Part shown: positions 8,627 through 19,000 of the stretch, piece after piece | Layout of the letters: the number at the start of each line of letters is the position of its first letter | Numbering within the stretch: the stretch's first letter is position 1 | Position numbers and translations under genes: made by a program | DNA from: Paraburkholderia bonniea | GTDB lineage: Bacteria; Pseudomonadota; Gammaproteobacteria; Burkholderiales; Burkholderiaceae | Direction of reading: 5' to 3' | Length of the DNA stretch: 64,000 nucleotides | NCBI RefSeq assembly: GCF_009455625.1 | Contig: NZ_QPEQ01000002.1 | Span: 682,001-746,000, forward strand | The notes under the pieces: model-generated | Database searches by the model: none | What the model saw: the letters and a program-made list of their open reading frames with translations, nothing else | Told to the model about the DNA's origin: nothing

Positions 8627-11600
8627 ATGTCTAGCATGCACATGGTTGTTTTTAGCTGGTTCGGCGGGTCTGCCATCTGGTTTCTTCCTCTTTTCTGGCA
8701 TCTGGTGCGCGCGGTGCTGCCTGGCGGTTCTGGCTTGCGTGGGCCAGGCACGATCCGGCTCTGGCTTGGCTTTGTGTGTGTGTTGCTCGCCAGTTGCGTG
8801 CTGGAGGCGTCACTCCTGCCCCAGCCGGGCATCAATGGCTTCGGCGCTGTGCTGGCGCTCGGCCTTGTTCATCTGAGCGGGCCAGTGGTGACACCATTAC
8901 TGGCCACGGCCTTGCTGGCCGTAAGCCTGCCGTGGCTGGTGGGGTTTCGCTGGATGCCGGTTGCGGCCTGGATTGACGACGCTTTTGGCCTCGGCTTGAT
9001 GAACAGCCTCACGAAACGCGATGCGGTCGTGCGCAGCCGTCACGCCAGCGACAGCACTCCCTTTCCGGCACCTTCAGCAAGCTCACCACGAACGCCTGGC
9101 GCAGCGGGCGCGCCAACTGGGTTTGCGGCGCTGCGCCGTGAACGCCGCACCCGGCCGCTTGGCTGGCGGCCCGATCCAGCAGCGGCACAATCGCGCCGCA
9201 CGATATCGGCTACGCATCAGGCAACAGGCCAAACTGCATCGCCGCATGCCGCAGAAACACCGTTCAGCTTCAACTCCCCGGGCTCAGCACCGCTTACTGC
9301 CGCACCGGGCCAGCCATCTCCAGACCAGCGGCTAGCCGAACTCAAGCAGCGCAGCCTGGCCACGATGGCGGAACACCAGGCGGCAGCGCTTCATCCGCGC
9401 ACCGAAGGCACACGTCCGCAGCTTCCTGCCGAACCGGTCGCGCCCGCTGGCTGGCTCAACCAGGAAACCGCTGAACCCGTGGCGAACGTGGTAAGTCGTG
9501 TGCCTCCTGTTTTAGATCTTCCGGGCACGGCGAACAGCCTCGGTGGTGCAGCAAGCACCGCTCGTAACGCAGCAGGCAACGACAGCGCATCGCCCCGTCT
9601 CACCAGCCCGCTAAAGACGCCATCTGCGGCAACCGCTTCTGCTACTCCGCTCAACACCATCGCAACTTCTGTTTCTGCTCCATTAACGCGACCCGGGGCA
9701 CCATCAGCCAGGCCGCACCCCGTGCCCGTCCAGGCAAGCTCGTTTCAGCCCCAGATGACAACCCCGGCGCTGGCAGCAAAAACGGCTGCCCGCCCGAACC
9801 TCGTCCAGACTAGTGCTGTGCCGCCTGCTGTGGCTGCGGCACCTACTGCGTCTGCGGTACCTGTCACACCCGTTGCACCCTCACCCGACGCCGTGCAGGC
9901 AAAGCTGCTCAGCATCAAGGAAAGCACTGCGCGCTGGACCACGCTGATGCGGCCGAACTCCGAGCCGGCCCAAGCGTCCAGCCTCGCACCCGTTACATCT
10001 GCCGCAGGCACCGTCGAGCCTGAACGCCAGGTGCGGCAAGAACCGTCTGTACGGCCGGAGCCGCCTGCATCATCGGCGGCTACCGTTCAGCCTGAAGTTC
10101 TAATCCCAGACAACGCACCGCCCGCCAGCACGGCCGCCGTGGCCTCCTTTTCTGCTGTCGCTTCTGCTGCACCGCTTACGCCCGTTGCCCCTCACCTGAA
10201 CGCAGAACACAGCACAGTCACGGCCACGCCTGAACCCATGCGTTCATCGGCGGCTACCGTTCAGCCTGAAGTTCTAATCCCGGACAACGCACCGCCCGCC
10301 AGCACGGCCGCCGTGGCCTCCTTTTCTGCTGTCGCTTCTGCTGCACCGCTTACGCCCGTTGCCCCTCACCTGAACGCAGAACACAGCACAGTCACGGCCA
10401 CGCCTGAACCCATGCGTTCATCGGCGGCTACCGTTCAGCCTGATAAGCACGTTGAACACATTGCACCTGACACAAGCCGCTTCATCGCCGTGCCAGCGGC
10501 TGCGGCCAGTCACGTTTCATCACCCGTTGTCACGTCAGCCACCACAGCGCCATGGGATACCCCTGCGGTTGAAGCACCCATCACCGCTGCCGTAGCGCAA
10601 ACACAAACACAAGCACAGCAGCCCGAAAGCGCAGCCACGCCAGATTTGGCCGCTTCATCTGAGCCAGCCACAAGGACCGTTGAAACAGCCAGCCCATCCA
10701 ACACCCCCCAGCCACACACCAGCACCGCAGCATCCACATCTACATTTACCAGCCCCCCTCCCCCACCGCCACGCGCTGCGCCAGCCGATGCGTTTGAATT
10801 CCAGGCACTGGCCGCTTCGCCCGTCGAACTGCCGCCACTGGATTTGCTGGCGCGAGCATCCAGCGACGTGGAACCCGTCTCCGAAGCCAAGCTCGAAGAA
10901 ACCGGTCAATTGATCCAGCAACGCCTGCAGGAATTCAAAGTGCCAGTTGTCGTGGTGGGCGCATCGGCGGGGCCGGTCATTACCCGCTTCGAAGTCGAAC
11001 CGGCACTCGGCGTGCGTGGCAGCCAGATCGTCGGCCTGATGAAAGACCTGTCGCGCGGGCTGGGGCTCACCTCGATCCGCGTGGTCGAAACCATTCCAGG
11101 TAAAACCTGCATGGGGCTGGAGCTGCCCAACGCGCAACGCCAGACCATTCGCCTGTCGGAAATTCTCGAAGCAGGTGTGTATCAGCATTCGCCCTCCCAG
11201 CTCACGATCGCGCTGGGCAAGGACATCACCGGGCATCCCGTGGTCACGGATCTGGCACGTGCGCCGCACATGCTGGTAGCAGGCACGACAGGCTCCGGCA
11301 AATCCGTGGCGATCAACGCGATGATCGTCTCGCTGCTGTACAAGGCGACGCCCGAAGAAGTGCGCCTCATCATGATTGATCCGAAGATGCTTGAGCTCTC
11401 AGTGTACGAAGGCATCCCGCATCTGCTCGCACCCGTCGTCACCGATATGAAACTCGCCGCCAACGCGCTCAACTGGTGTGTCGGCGAAATGGAAAAACGC
11501 TACCGCTTAATGTCGGCGGTTGGCGTACGCAATCTGGCTGGGTTCAATCAGAAGGTGCGCGATGCCGAGGCCGAAGGCCGCAAGCTCGGCAACCCGTTCT

Positions 11601-12295
11601 CGCTGACACCCGAAGCACCCGAACCCCTCGCCACCCTGCCGCTGATCGTCGTGGTGATCGACGAGCTAGCCGACCTGATGATGGTCGCGGGCAAGAAGAT
11701 CGAAGAATTAATCGCCCGGCTCGCGCAAAAAGCTCGCGCAGCGGGGATCCATCTGATTCTGGCCACGCAACGGCCCTCGGTCGATGTCATCACCGGCCTC
11801 ATCAAGGCGAACATCCCGACACGCGTGGCCTTCCAGGTGTCGTCAAAGATTGATTCGCGCACGATTCTCGACCAGATGGGCGCGGAATCGCTGCTCGGGC
11901 AAGGTGACATGCTGTTTCTGCCACCCGGCACGGGCTATCCGCAACGGGTGCATGGCGCGTTCGTCGCGGATGAAGAAGTGCATCAGGTGGTCGAATATCT
12001 GAAGCAGTTTGGCGAGCCGCAATACGTCGATGGCATCCTCGACGGCCCAGCCTCAGAGGCTCCCCAAGACCTCTTTGGCGACGCCCCGGAAGCCGAAGCC
12101 GATCCGCTCTATGACGAAGCCGTGGCGTTTGTCGTGCGCTCCCGGCGGGCGTCGATTTCATCGGTACAGCGGCAATTGCGCATCGGCTATAACCGCGCGG
12201 CGCGCCTCGTCGAACAGATGGAAACCGCTGGGCTGGTGTCGTCGATGGGCGTCAATGGCAGCCGTGAAGTGCTCGCTCCGGGTCCGGCTGAGTAA
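8627..12295 (+). CDS. ftsK: DNA translocase FtsK with long Ala/Pro-rich linker
   Basis: About 1222 residues. The membrane part (residues 1-130) has about three or four hydrophobic helices, then a very long Ala/Pro/Ser/Thr-rich linker to about residue 740. The motor follows, with Walker [11 protein letters not shown] near 886 and Walker [13 protein letters not shown] near 1007, and a C-terminal winged-helix gamma domain ([19 protein letters not shown]) that in this family reads KOPS sequences and contacts XerD. FtsK couples septum formation to clearing of the terminus region. Odd points: the linker contains a tandem 58-residue duplication, and the N-terminus seems to begin at the second canonical helix. 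ATG 8627 is the first ATG; TTG 8597 and ATG 8636/8642 are alternatives and none has a good Shine-Dalgarno. Confidence 0.9.
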   Translation: MSSMHMVVFSWFGGSAIWFLPLFWHLVRAVLPGGSGLRGPGTIRLWLGFVCVLLASCVLEASLLPQPGINGFGAVLALGLVHLSGPVVTPLLATALLAVSLPWLVGFRWMPVAAWIDDAFGLGLMNSLTKRDAVVRSRHASDSTPFPAPSASSPRTPGAAGAPTGFAALRRERRTRPLGWRPDPAAAQSRRTISATHQATGQTASPHAAETPFSFNSPGSAPLTAAPGQPSPDQRLAELKQRSLATMAEHQAAALHPRTEGTRPQLPAEPVAPAGWLNQETAEPVANVVSRVPPVLDLPGTANSLGGAASTARNAAGNDSASPRLTSPLKTPSAATASATPLNTIATSVSAPLTRPGAPSARPHPVPVQASSFQPQMTTPALAAKTAARPNLVQTSAVPPAVAAAPTASAVPVTPVAPSPDAVQAKLLSIKESTARWTTLMRPNSEPAQASSLAPVTSAAGTVEPERQVRQEPSVRPEPPASSAATVQPEVLIPDNAPPASTAAVASFSAVASAAPLTPVAPHLNAEHSTVTATPEPMRSSAATVQPEVLIPDNAPPASTAAVASFSAVASAAPLTPVAPHLNAEHSTVTATPEPMRSSAATVQPDKHVEHIAPDTSRFIAVPAAAASHVSSPVVTSATTAPWDTPAVEAPITAAVAQTQTQAQQPESAATPDLAASSEPATRTVETASPSNTPQPHTSTAASTSTFTSPPPPPPRAAPADAFEFQALAASPVELPPLDLLARASSDVEPVSEAKLEETGQLIQQRLQEFKVPVVVVGASAGPVITRFEVEPALGVRGSQIVGLMKDLSRGLGLTSIRVVETIPGKTCMGLELPNAQRQTIRLSEILEAGVYQHSPSQLTIALGKDITGHPVVTDLARAPHMLVAGTTGSGKSVAINAMIVSLLYKATPEEVRLIMIDPKMLELSVYEGIPHLLAPVVTDMKLAANALNWCVGEMEKRYRLMSAVGVRNLAGFNQKVRDAEAEGRKLGNPFSLTPEAPEPLATLPLIVVVIDELADLMMVAGKKIEELIARLAQKARAAGIHLILATQRPSVDVITGLIKANIPTRVAFQVSSKIDSRTILDQMGAESLLGQGDMLFLPPGTGYPQRVHGAFVADEEVHQVVEYLKQFGEPQYVDGILDGPASEAPQDLFGDAPEAEADPLYDEAVAFVVRSRRASISSVQRQLRIGYNRAARLVEQMETAGLVSSMGVNGSREVLAPGPAE
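10070..10443 (+). repeat. 174-bp tandem duplication inside the ftsK linker
   Basis: Two full copies (10070-10243 and 10244-10417), followed by the first 26 bases of a third. The copies look identical except for a silent A/G change (CCAGAC versus CCGGAC). The period is exactly 58 codons, so the frame is kept. The repeated peptide starts [15 protein letters not shown] and ends TATPEPMR. Confidence 0.95.
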
Positions 12296-12907
12296 GCTCG
12301 CTGGCTGGTGCGGGTTAGTGAGTTAACAAGCAGGCAGGCGCGGCACAACGGCAGACAACGGCAGCGAACTTGTTGCTAACCGAAATGATGGCTAGTTACG
12401 TTGCAAGCGGGGTTGGAGGTTCGTGGCCGATGGCTGGTGCCCTGTTTGCAGTGAGCCGCTCGCAACTAACTTCGGCTGCAACAAGCGCGCATCGTTAATC
12501 GCCTGACTTATCCGATCCACCTGATCGCCTGAAGATCCCTGCCATCGCGGTCCAGCACGCCGCGAAAACACCGCCTCACCCGCCGCTAGTCACCCATCAC
12601 CCACGTCACACCCACGGCCATCGCCGTGACGTCGTGACGCCGCGCCGCAGTCACGCGCACGCTTTCCGTCTCGCCTTCCACTGCCGCGCCAACTCCCGCC
12701 ATCCGCAGCTTAGCCTTACCCCATAAGGCTTTCACCCTCGTCACCCGCAACCGGTGGAATTAGCTTATCGGTCTTTCTTGTTTGTCGGCCGGGAACCATC
12801 TCTCTATTCTTGGTCACCTGCCCGATGCAAAACGCATGCGCATTACGCCTGGCGTGACTCATCAGATCGGCTGATCCGTTCATTAGATTTGCTCATGGAG
12901 TGTCATC
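12296..12907. other. 612-bp intergenic region between ftsK and the ABC binding-protein gene
   Basis: No credible gene is visible on either strand. The short frames here have neither Shine-Dalgarno signals nor protein-like composition. The middle part (12590-12680) is rich in GTCAC/GTGAC words. It must hold the promoter of the downstream operon, but I cannot point to a convincing -35/-10 pair. Confidence 0.6.
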
Positions 12908-14059
12908 TTGAAGCGCTTTTTCTCTCTCTCGTCAGCCGCCACGCTGCTCGCCATAGGCCTCACCGCTGCACCAGGCGCATTCGCCGCCAGCCCGCAAATC
13001 ATCAAGATCGGCTTCGCCGCGCCGCTCACAGGCCCATCCGCCGCCGACGGCAAGGAGATGGAAAACGCCACCCGCCTCGCCATTGATGACGCCAACCGCC
13101 GCGCACCCAAGCTCAATGGCCAGCCCGTGAAATTCGAAATCGACGCGCAGGACGACCAAAGCGACCCACGCATCGCCACACAAATTGCCCAGCGTTTTGT
13201 CGATACCGGCGTCGCGGGCGTGGTCGGCCACTTCAACACCAGTTGCAGCATTGCCGCGTCGAAAACCTACAGCAATGCCAGCCTCGCCGAAATCAGCCCA
13301 AGCTCAACCGGCGCGTCATATACCCAACAGGGCTACCCGACCACGTTCCGGGTCGTCGGCCAGGATGCCATCGCGGGCGAAACGCTGGGCCGCTATCTAC
13401 TGGATTCACTGGGTGCCAAACGGATAGCGATCATTGATGACCGGACCGATTTTGGCCAAGGGCTAGCCGACCGCGTAGAAGCCACACTGCTGAAAAATCA
13501 CGGCAAGATCGTCGCGCGTGAATACGTCACCAACAAGACCATCGACTTCAGCGCTGTCCTGACGAAAATTCGCGGTACCAACCCGGATGTGATCGTGTTT
13601 GGCGGCTTCGACGCCCAGGCCGCGCAACTGGTACGCCGCATGCGCAGCCTCGGCCTCAAGGCCACGCTCGTTGGCGAGGGATTCAACAACAACATCTTCG
13701 TTGACCTCGCGCGCGGCGACGGCGAAGGCACCATCACGATTCAGCCAGGGCTGCCCGCCGACAAGCTCCCCGCCAGCGACTTCGCCAGCCGTTACGAAGC
13801 ACGCTTCAAGACTCGCCTACAAGGCTTCCAGGCCCCCTACGCCTATGACGCTGCAACGGTGCTACTCAATGCCGTGCTCACAGCAGGATCAGCGGAACCC
13901 GCCAAAGTGCTGGCAGCGGTGAAAGCATCCAGGCTGAAAGGCGTCACTGGCCCGCTTGCATTCGATGCACACGGTGACCTGGCGAATTCGCCTTACACGG
14001 TGTACCGCCTGAAAGGCAGCCACTGGGACGGCATCAAGATTCTTAATGCAGCGCAGTAA
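12908..14059 (+). CDS. Branched-chain amino acid-type ABC transporter substrate-binding protein
   Basis: A 383-residue periplasmic binding protein of the LivJ/LivK (Peripla_BP_6) family. The signal peptide MKRFFSLSSAATLLAIGLTAA is cleaved near AFAAS, and the mature part begins IIKIGFAAPLTGPSAADGKEM, the family signature. The initiation codon is TTG at 12908; ATGGAG about 8 bases upstream serves as the Shine-Dalgarno and no ATG fits the signal peptide. No permease or ATPase genes follow. Instead an amidase and an EctC-like gene lie close downstream in the same direction, so the ligand could be an amide or compatible solute rather than an amino acid. That ligand assignment is inference. Confidence 0.88.
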   Translation: MKRFFSLSSAATLLAIGLTAAPGAFAASPQIIKIGFAAPLTGPSAADGKEMENATRLAIDDANRRAPKLNGQPVKFEIDAQDDQSDPRIATQIAQRFVDTGVAGVVGHFNTSCSIAASKTYSNASLAEISPSSTGASYTQQGYPTTFRVVGQDAIAGETLGRYLLDSLGAKRIAIIDDRTDFGQGLADRVEATLLKNHGKIVAREYVTNKTIDFSAVLTKIRGTNPDVIVFGGFDAQAAQLVRRMRSLGLKATLVGEGFNNNIFVDLARGDGEGTITIQPGLPADKLPASDFASRYEARFKTRLQGFQAPYAYDAATVLLNAVLTAGSAEPAKVLAAVKASRLKGVTGPLAFDAHGDLANSPYTVYRLKGSHWDGIKILNAAQ

Positions 14060-14089
14060 CACCCGATGGCATTTCATTCAGGAGTTTCC

Positions 14090-15457
14090 GTGGCAAGCGC
14101 ACCAGACATCAACCAGCAAGCCGTCGCACGCGTCATCGCCCAGGCCGCGACGCGTGACGACCTGCAACAGATTTATCTGCGCGAACGCTTCGCTGCGGCT
14201 GATGTAGAGGCCGCAGCACGCGACCAGCTTGCCGCCAGTGGTGTGCGCTTGCCACTCGACGGCGTGACACTGACCGTCAAGGCATGCTTTGACGTCGCGG
14301 GCTGGGTCACCGACGCCGCATCAGCGGTGCTGGCCGATCAACCCGCCGCACTCAGCGACGCCCCCGCAGTCGCGCAACTCCGGCGCAGCGGTGCAATTTT
14401 GGTGGGGCACAGCAACATGACCGAATTCGCGTTTGGCGCATTAGGCCTGAATTCAACCACCGGCACACCTCGCACACCACTCGACCCAGAGCAACGACGC
14501 ATCGCCGGAGGCTCGACCTCCGGTGGCGCGGCCGCCGTGGCGCGAGGGCTCGCCGATCTGGCGCTGGGCTCGGACACCAGCGGCTCAGTGCGGATTCCAG
14601 CCGCGTTTTGCGGCGTCGTCGGCTTCAAGCCCACGCGCGGCCGCATTAGCACCGCAGGCCTGATCCCGCTCTCGACGAGCTTCGATGTGCCCGGGCTAGT
14701 GACGCGTGATGTCACCACCCTCCAGCGAGCCGCGAGCGTGTTGGGGCTCGGTAGCGCTGATAGCAATAACGGCACCCGCAACCTGGCGGCCGAGGGCTAT
14801 GAGACATATAGCGAGCCACCCCGGGCACCCGATCTCAGCGGCCTGCGCTTTGCCGTGCCGCGCGACTTTGCCAGGGAACACGTGGAGGAAGAGGTGCTTG
14901 AAGCGTTCGACCACGCCATCGCCACACTCAAACGCTACGGTGCCCAGATCATCGACAACACCTTTAGCGACCTACGGGCACCCTCAAGAATCGCGCTGGA
15001 AAGCGGCATCATCGTGGCCGATGCCTACACGACACATCGCCACTGGATTCACACGAAACTCGCGCTGTATGACCCACGGGTTGGCCCACGCATCCTGCAA
15101 GGCGAACACATCAGCGCGCACCGCTACCTTGCCGGCCAGGCGCAGCTAGTTGAGCTAGCGCAGCGCTTCGATAGCGAGATCACCGCGTTCGACGCCCTGC
15201 TCACCCCAACGGTGCCACTCCTGCCACCCCGCATCGAAGAACTGGCAACGCCCGACGCCTACCTTCAGCTCAACGCCCGCAGCTTCAGCCTGACCGAGCT
15301 AGCGAACCGGATCGACGCGCCAAGCTTGTCGCTGCCACTCCGCCTGAACCATCAGCCCGTGGCATCCGGCCTTCTGCTCACCGGGCGCAGACACTTCGAT
15401 ACACATTTGCTGGAAATTTCACGAAAAACGGAACACGCGCTCGCATGGACGGGGTAA
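14090..15457 (+). CDS. Amidase-signature family amidase
   Basis: 455 residues of the amidase-signature family, which hydrolyses C-N amide bonds with a Ser-cisSer-Lys triad. The Lys lies in LTVKACFD (near residue 63), the cis-Ser in GGSTSGGAAA (near 140) and the nucleophile in SDTSGSVRIP (near 165), followed by GVVGFKPTRGRIS. Start chosen at GTG 14090 because GGAG lies five bases before it; an in-frame ATG at 14066 lacks a Shine-Dalgarno and would extend into the leader. The gene follows the binding-protein gene by 30 bases and precedes ectC by about 90, so the three are likely one operon. Substrate unknown. Confidence 0.87.
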   Translation: MASAPDINQQAVARVIAQAATRDDLQQIYLRERFAAADVEAAARDQLAASGVRLPLDGVTLTVKACFDVAGWVTDAASAVLADQPAALSDAPAVAQLRRSGAILVGHSNMTEFAFGALGLNSTTGTPRTPLDPEQRRIAGGSTSGGAAAVARGLADLALGSDTSGSVRIPAAFCGVVGFKPTRGRISTAGLIPLSTSFDVPGLVTRDVTTLQRAASVLGLGSADSNNGTRNLAAEGYETYSEPPRAPDLSGLRFAVPRDFAREHVEEEVLEAFDHAIATLKRYGAQIIDNTFSDLRAPSRIALESGIIVADAYTTHRHWIHTKLALYDPRVGPRILQGEHISAHRYLAGQAQLVELAQRFDSEITAFDALLTPTVPLLPPRIEELATPDAYLQLNARSFSLTELANRIDAPSLSLPLRLNHQPVASGLLLTGRRHFDTHLLEISRKTEHALAWTG

Positions 15458-15545
15458 CACCGGGCCACGCGATGCCAATCGTTTCGCTGCGTTTTCGTTT
15501 TCGCTTCAAACAAGCTCCCTCTATTACTTAAACAAAGGAACCCTG

Positions 15546-15947
15546 ATGATTGTTCGAACCGTGCAGGAAACCACCGGAACCTCCCGCCACGCCAGCGGCC
15601 CCGGCTGGGACAGCAAACGCCTGATCGTCGCCGCCGACAACGTGGGCTACTCCGTCCACGACACCACCGTTGCCGAAGGCGCGGAACAAATTCTGGAATA
15701 CAAACACCATATCGAAGCCAATTACTGCTTCGCGGGTGAAGGAGAAGTCGTGGATGTGGCGACTGGCAAGACGTACCCGCTACGCCCAGGCTCGATCTAT
15801 GTGCTCGACAAACATGACCGGCATATTTTGCGGGCGCTGAAAGGAGACTTACGGCTGGTATGCGTATTCAATCCGCCACTGGCGGGCGATGAGACGCATG
15901 AGGATGATGGTAGTTATGCGCCAATTGGTGGCGTGGGGGTGGATTAG
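15546..15947 (+). CDS. ectC: L-ectoine synthase (EctC-like cupin)
   Basis: 133 residues matching EctC: it begins MIVRTVQETTGT, followed by WDSKRLIVAADNVGYSVHDTTV, then the cupin metal/substrate segment ILEYKHHIEANYCFAGEGEV and LDKHDRHILRA. EctC cyclises N-gamma-acetyl-diaminobutyrate to ectoine. Shine-Dalgarno AAAGGAA lies just upstream of ATG 15546. No ectA or ectB is present in the window, so this is an orphan copy that may act on imported or amidase-derived intermediates. The family assignment is strong; the physiological reaction is inference. Confidence 0.88.
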   Translation: MIVRTVQETTGTSRHASGPGWDSKRLIVAADNVGYSVHDTTVAEGAEQILEYKHHIEANYCFAGEGEVVDVATGKTYPLRPGSIYVLDKHDRHILRALKGDLRLVCVFNPPLAGDETHEDDGSYAPIGGVGVD

Positions 15948-15988
15948 GGAGAAGGGAGGGCTTCGTGTTGGTGTTGGGTTTGGGTTTG

Positions 15989-16029
15989 GGCGATCAGGAG
16001 CTGGAGGGATTTTTCTGTTCCTGATCGCC
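15989..16029. terminator. Inverted repeat between ectC and the RTX gene
   Basis: A perfect 11-bp inverted repeat (15989-15999 with 16019-16029) separated by 19 bases lies between the convergent ends of ectC and the RTX gene. There is no clean T-run; the spacer holds TTTTT on the plus strand. It could terminate either gene. Confidence 0.45.
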
Positions 16030-16074
16030 ATGGCTAGTGGGTGAACTCGCCTGCTTTGGTTGTCTGTGATTGCG

Positions 16075-19000
16075 TTAGCTGATATTCGATGCGATCAACG
16101 GTGGTGCGAAGAACGCTGTTTCGCGCGGTTGTTCGCGGGTGGTAGTGGCAGCCGATGGCGTGGCATACGCGCGCAATAGCCCCTGATACATGGCTTCGGC
16201 ATCTCTTTCAATTTTGCTGTAGGCCGGTAGAACGGGGGACTTGGGTAAGGCGTCGGCGGCGGCTTCGGCAATCCCCGGCGACTTGCGCGAACTCCACGGC
16301 AGCGGTGCAGTGCCGTCGGCATAAAACGATTCTTCGCCTGCGCGCTTCCCGCCTGCCGCGTAGTACTTCTTCCACATGTGGCCAATCGGATCGTGCAGGT
16401 GCGCGTTCTCTCCTGCAGCCCAACCCATCAGGCTTCTGATTTGCGGCGTGCGTGCGGATTTCTCGGCGATTGTCTGTTTGTCCCAGATCGTGCCGTCCGC
16501 GAAGACGAACTGTTCGATGCCTTTGACGTACTCGTCGTTGTGCTGGACCAGTTGATCGATGATTCTGAGTTCGGTATGCGAGCCGTCAATCTTGATCACG
16601 ATGTTGCTGGTGTATAGCTCGCGGCTGACGGTGAGGTCCTGCGGACGGATGTCGGCGTCGAAGCGCACCACGTCGATGTAGCGCTTGTCGAAGTCGTAGC
16701 CTTCTTCAATCGTGTTATGGCCTGAGCGGCGGCCGTGGAGGTAGGTGTCGTTGCCTGCGCCGCCTGCGAGGGTGTTGGTGCCGGAGCCACCGTCGAGGGT
16801 GTCGTCGCCGTTGAAGCCGATTAAGAGGTCGTCACCTGGGGTGCTTTTTAGCGTCATTAACGCGACTTCGTTCTTGCTCCAGGTTGTGCCGTTGGCGAAC
16901 TTGAATTGTTCGATGGCTTTGATGAACTCCTCGCGGTGTTGATCTAACTGGTCCTTGATACGCAGCACGTTTGTTGCGCCTTTGATCGTTATCAGCAGGT
17001 CCTTGCTCTCGCCGTCGCGCTTCACCATCACGTCTTCTGGCAGGACGTCAGTGTCGAACTGAACGACGTCGTTGTAGCGTTTGTCGAAGTCATATTCTTC
17101 GCCAATGACGTCGTTGCCCGAGTTACGGCCGAACAGGTAGGTGTCGCTGCCGTTGCCGCCATAGAGACGATCGTTGCCTGCGCCGCCGTCCATTAGATCG
17201 TCGCCGTTGAAGCCTATGAGAAGGTCGTCGCCTGAGGTGCCTTGTAGCGTCATCAGCGCGACTTCGTCCTTGCTCCAGGTTGTACCGTTGGCGAACTTGA
17301 ATTGCTCAATGGCTTTGATGAACTCCTCGCGGTGTTGCTGTAACTGGTCCTTGATGCGCAGCACGTTTGTTGCGCCTTTGATCGTTACCAGCAGGTCGTT
17401 GCTCTCGCCGTCGCGCTTCACCATCACGTCTTCTGGCAGGACGTCAGTGTCGAACTGAACGACGTCGTTGTAGCGTTTGTCGAAGTCATATTCTTCGCCA
17501 ATGACGTCGTTGCCCGAGTTACGGCCGAACAGGTAGGTGTCGCTGCCGTTGCCGCCATAGAGACGGTCGTTGCCTGCGCCTCCGTCCATTAGATCGTCGC
17601 CGTTGAAGCCTATGAGAAGGTCGTCACCTGAGGTGCCTTGTAGCGTCATCAGCGCGATTTCGTCCTTGCTCCAGATCGTGCCGTTGGCGAACTTGAATTG
17701 CTCGATGGCTTTGTAGAACGTCTGACCAAGCTGCCGTAACTGCTCGCTGATATGCAACACGTTTGCCGAACCCCTGATCGTTACCAGCAGATCGTCAGTG
17801 CTGCCATCCCGCTTTACCGTCACGTCCTCGGGCAGAACATCTGCATCGAATTGAACAACGTCTTTGTCCCTGTCGCTGAAATCGTAGTCTTCAAAGATGG
17901 TGTCGTTGCCCGAGTTACGGCCGAACAGGTAAGTGTCGCTGCCGTTGCCGCCATAGAGACGGTCATCGCCTGCACCGCCATCCATCAGATCGTTGCCGTT
18001 GAAGCCATAAATCACATCATTGCCTGAGGTGCTTTTTAGCGTCATCAGCGCGACTTCATCCTTGCTCCAGATCGTGCCATTAGCGAACTTGAATTGCTCA
18101 ATGGCTTTGATGAATTTCTCGCCAGACTGGTACAGCTGATCCTTGATACGCAGCACATTCGTCGCACCCCTGATCGTTACCAGCAGATCGTTACTGTAAC
18201 CATCCCGCTTCACCATCACGTCTTCAGGAAGCACATCCGCATCGAAGTTCAGTACATCGACGTCGTCTTCATAGAGGTCATGTTCATCATTGATCGTGTC
18301 GTTGCCCGAGTTGCGGCCAAAGAAATACTGATCGCTGCCCGTTCCGCCGTTCAGCTTTTCATCGCCGCTAGTGCCCAGCAACAAGTCATCACCCGCGCCA
18401 CCCGTCAATCGGGTGCTGCCTGCGATGCCCAGCAGAAGATCCGCGCCAGCCCCACCCTCGACGTCGCCCGCGCCGTAATGCACACCCACCGCCGCCAACG
18501 CGGCACGCAGCGCCGCCGAATCATGCGCGGCGACGTAGCGCTGTAAATGCGCTTCCAGCGCGAAACCGTTCGCCCGCCAGCCCTCACCGTGCTGCCGGAT
18601 CAATTCGGTCATCAGCAGCGCCGTTTCTATCGTGCCGACGCGCCCGGATGCTGTCTGCAACAACGCCACCATCCCGCTGAAATCCATGCTGACCCGGCCG
18701 TTTGCGTCAAACCGGTAACGGATCGCATCCAGATACGGCTTCCACGTCGTCTGCGATGCCACTGCCACGTACACCGAGTGCACCAGCGTTTCCCATGCCC
18801 GCTGGATCAGCCGGAAACGCTGGGGGCTCAGTATCACGACGCCGTCACCGCGCGCGTCCAGCATCGTGCCCGCCATCTTTTCCAGCACCGTCAGACGGCC
18901 TGCCCATTCTCGCGTAGCGTTTTCACCCACCAGCCGGCGCTGGCCAGCAGCTTCCATCGCTTGCGTGGTCGTCATGCTTGACGTCGCCACCCATGCCTTC

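Noticed and set aside
12754..13086. ORF of 110 codons upstream of the binding-protein gene
   Set aside because: It overlaps the signal peptide of the binding protein in another frame and has no Shine-Dalgarno.
15546..15947. Complete ectoine biosynthesis locus
   Set aside because: ectA and ectB (and ask or ectD) are absent from both sides; only EctC is present.
16450..18312. Possible CRISPR or satellite array because of regular repeats
   Set aside because: The period is 396 bp and the repeats are coding modules in one frame, with no short repeat-spacer structure.
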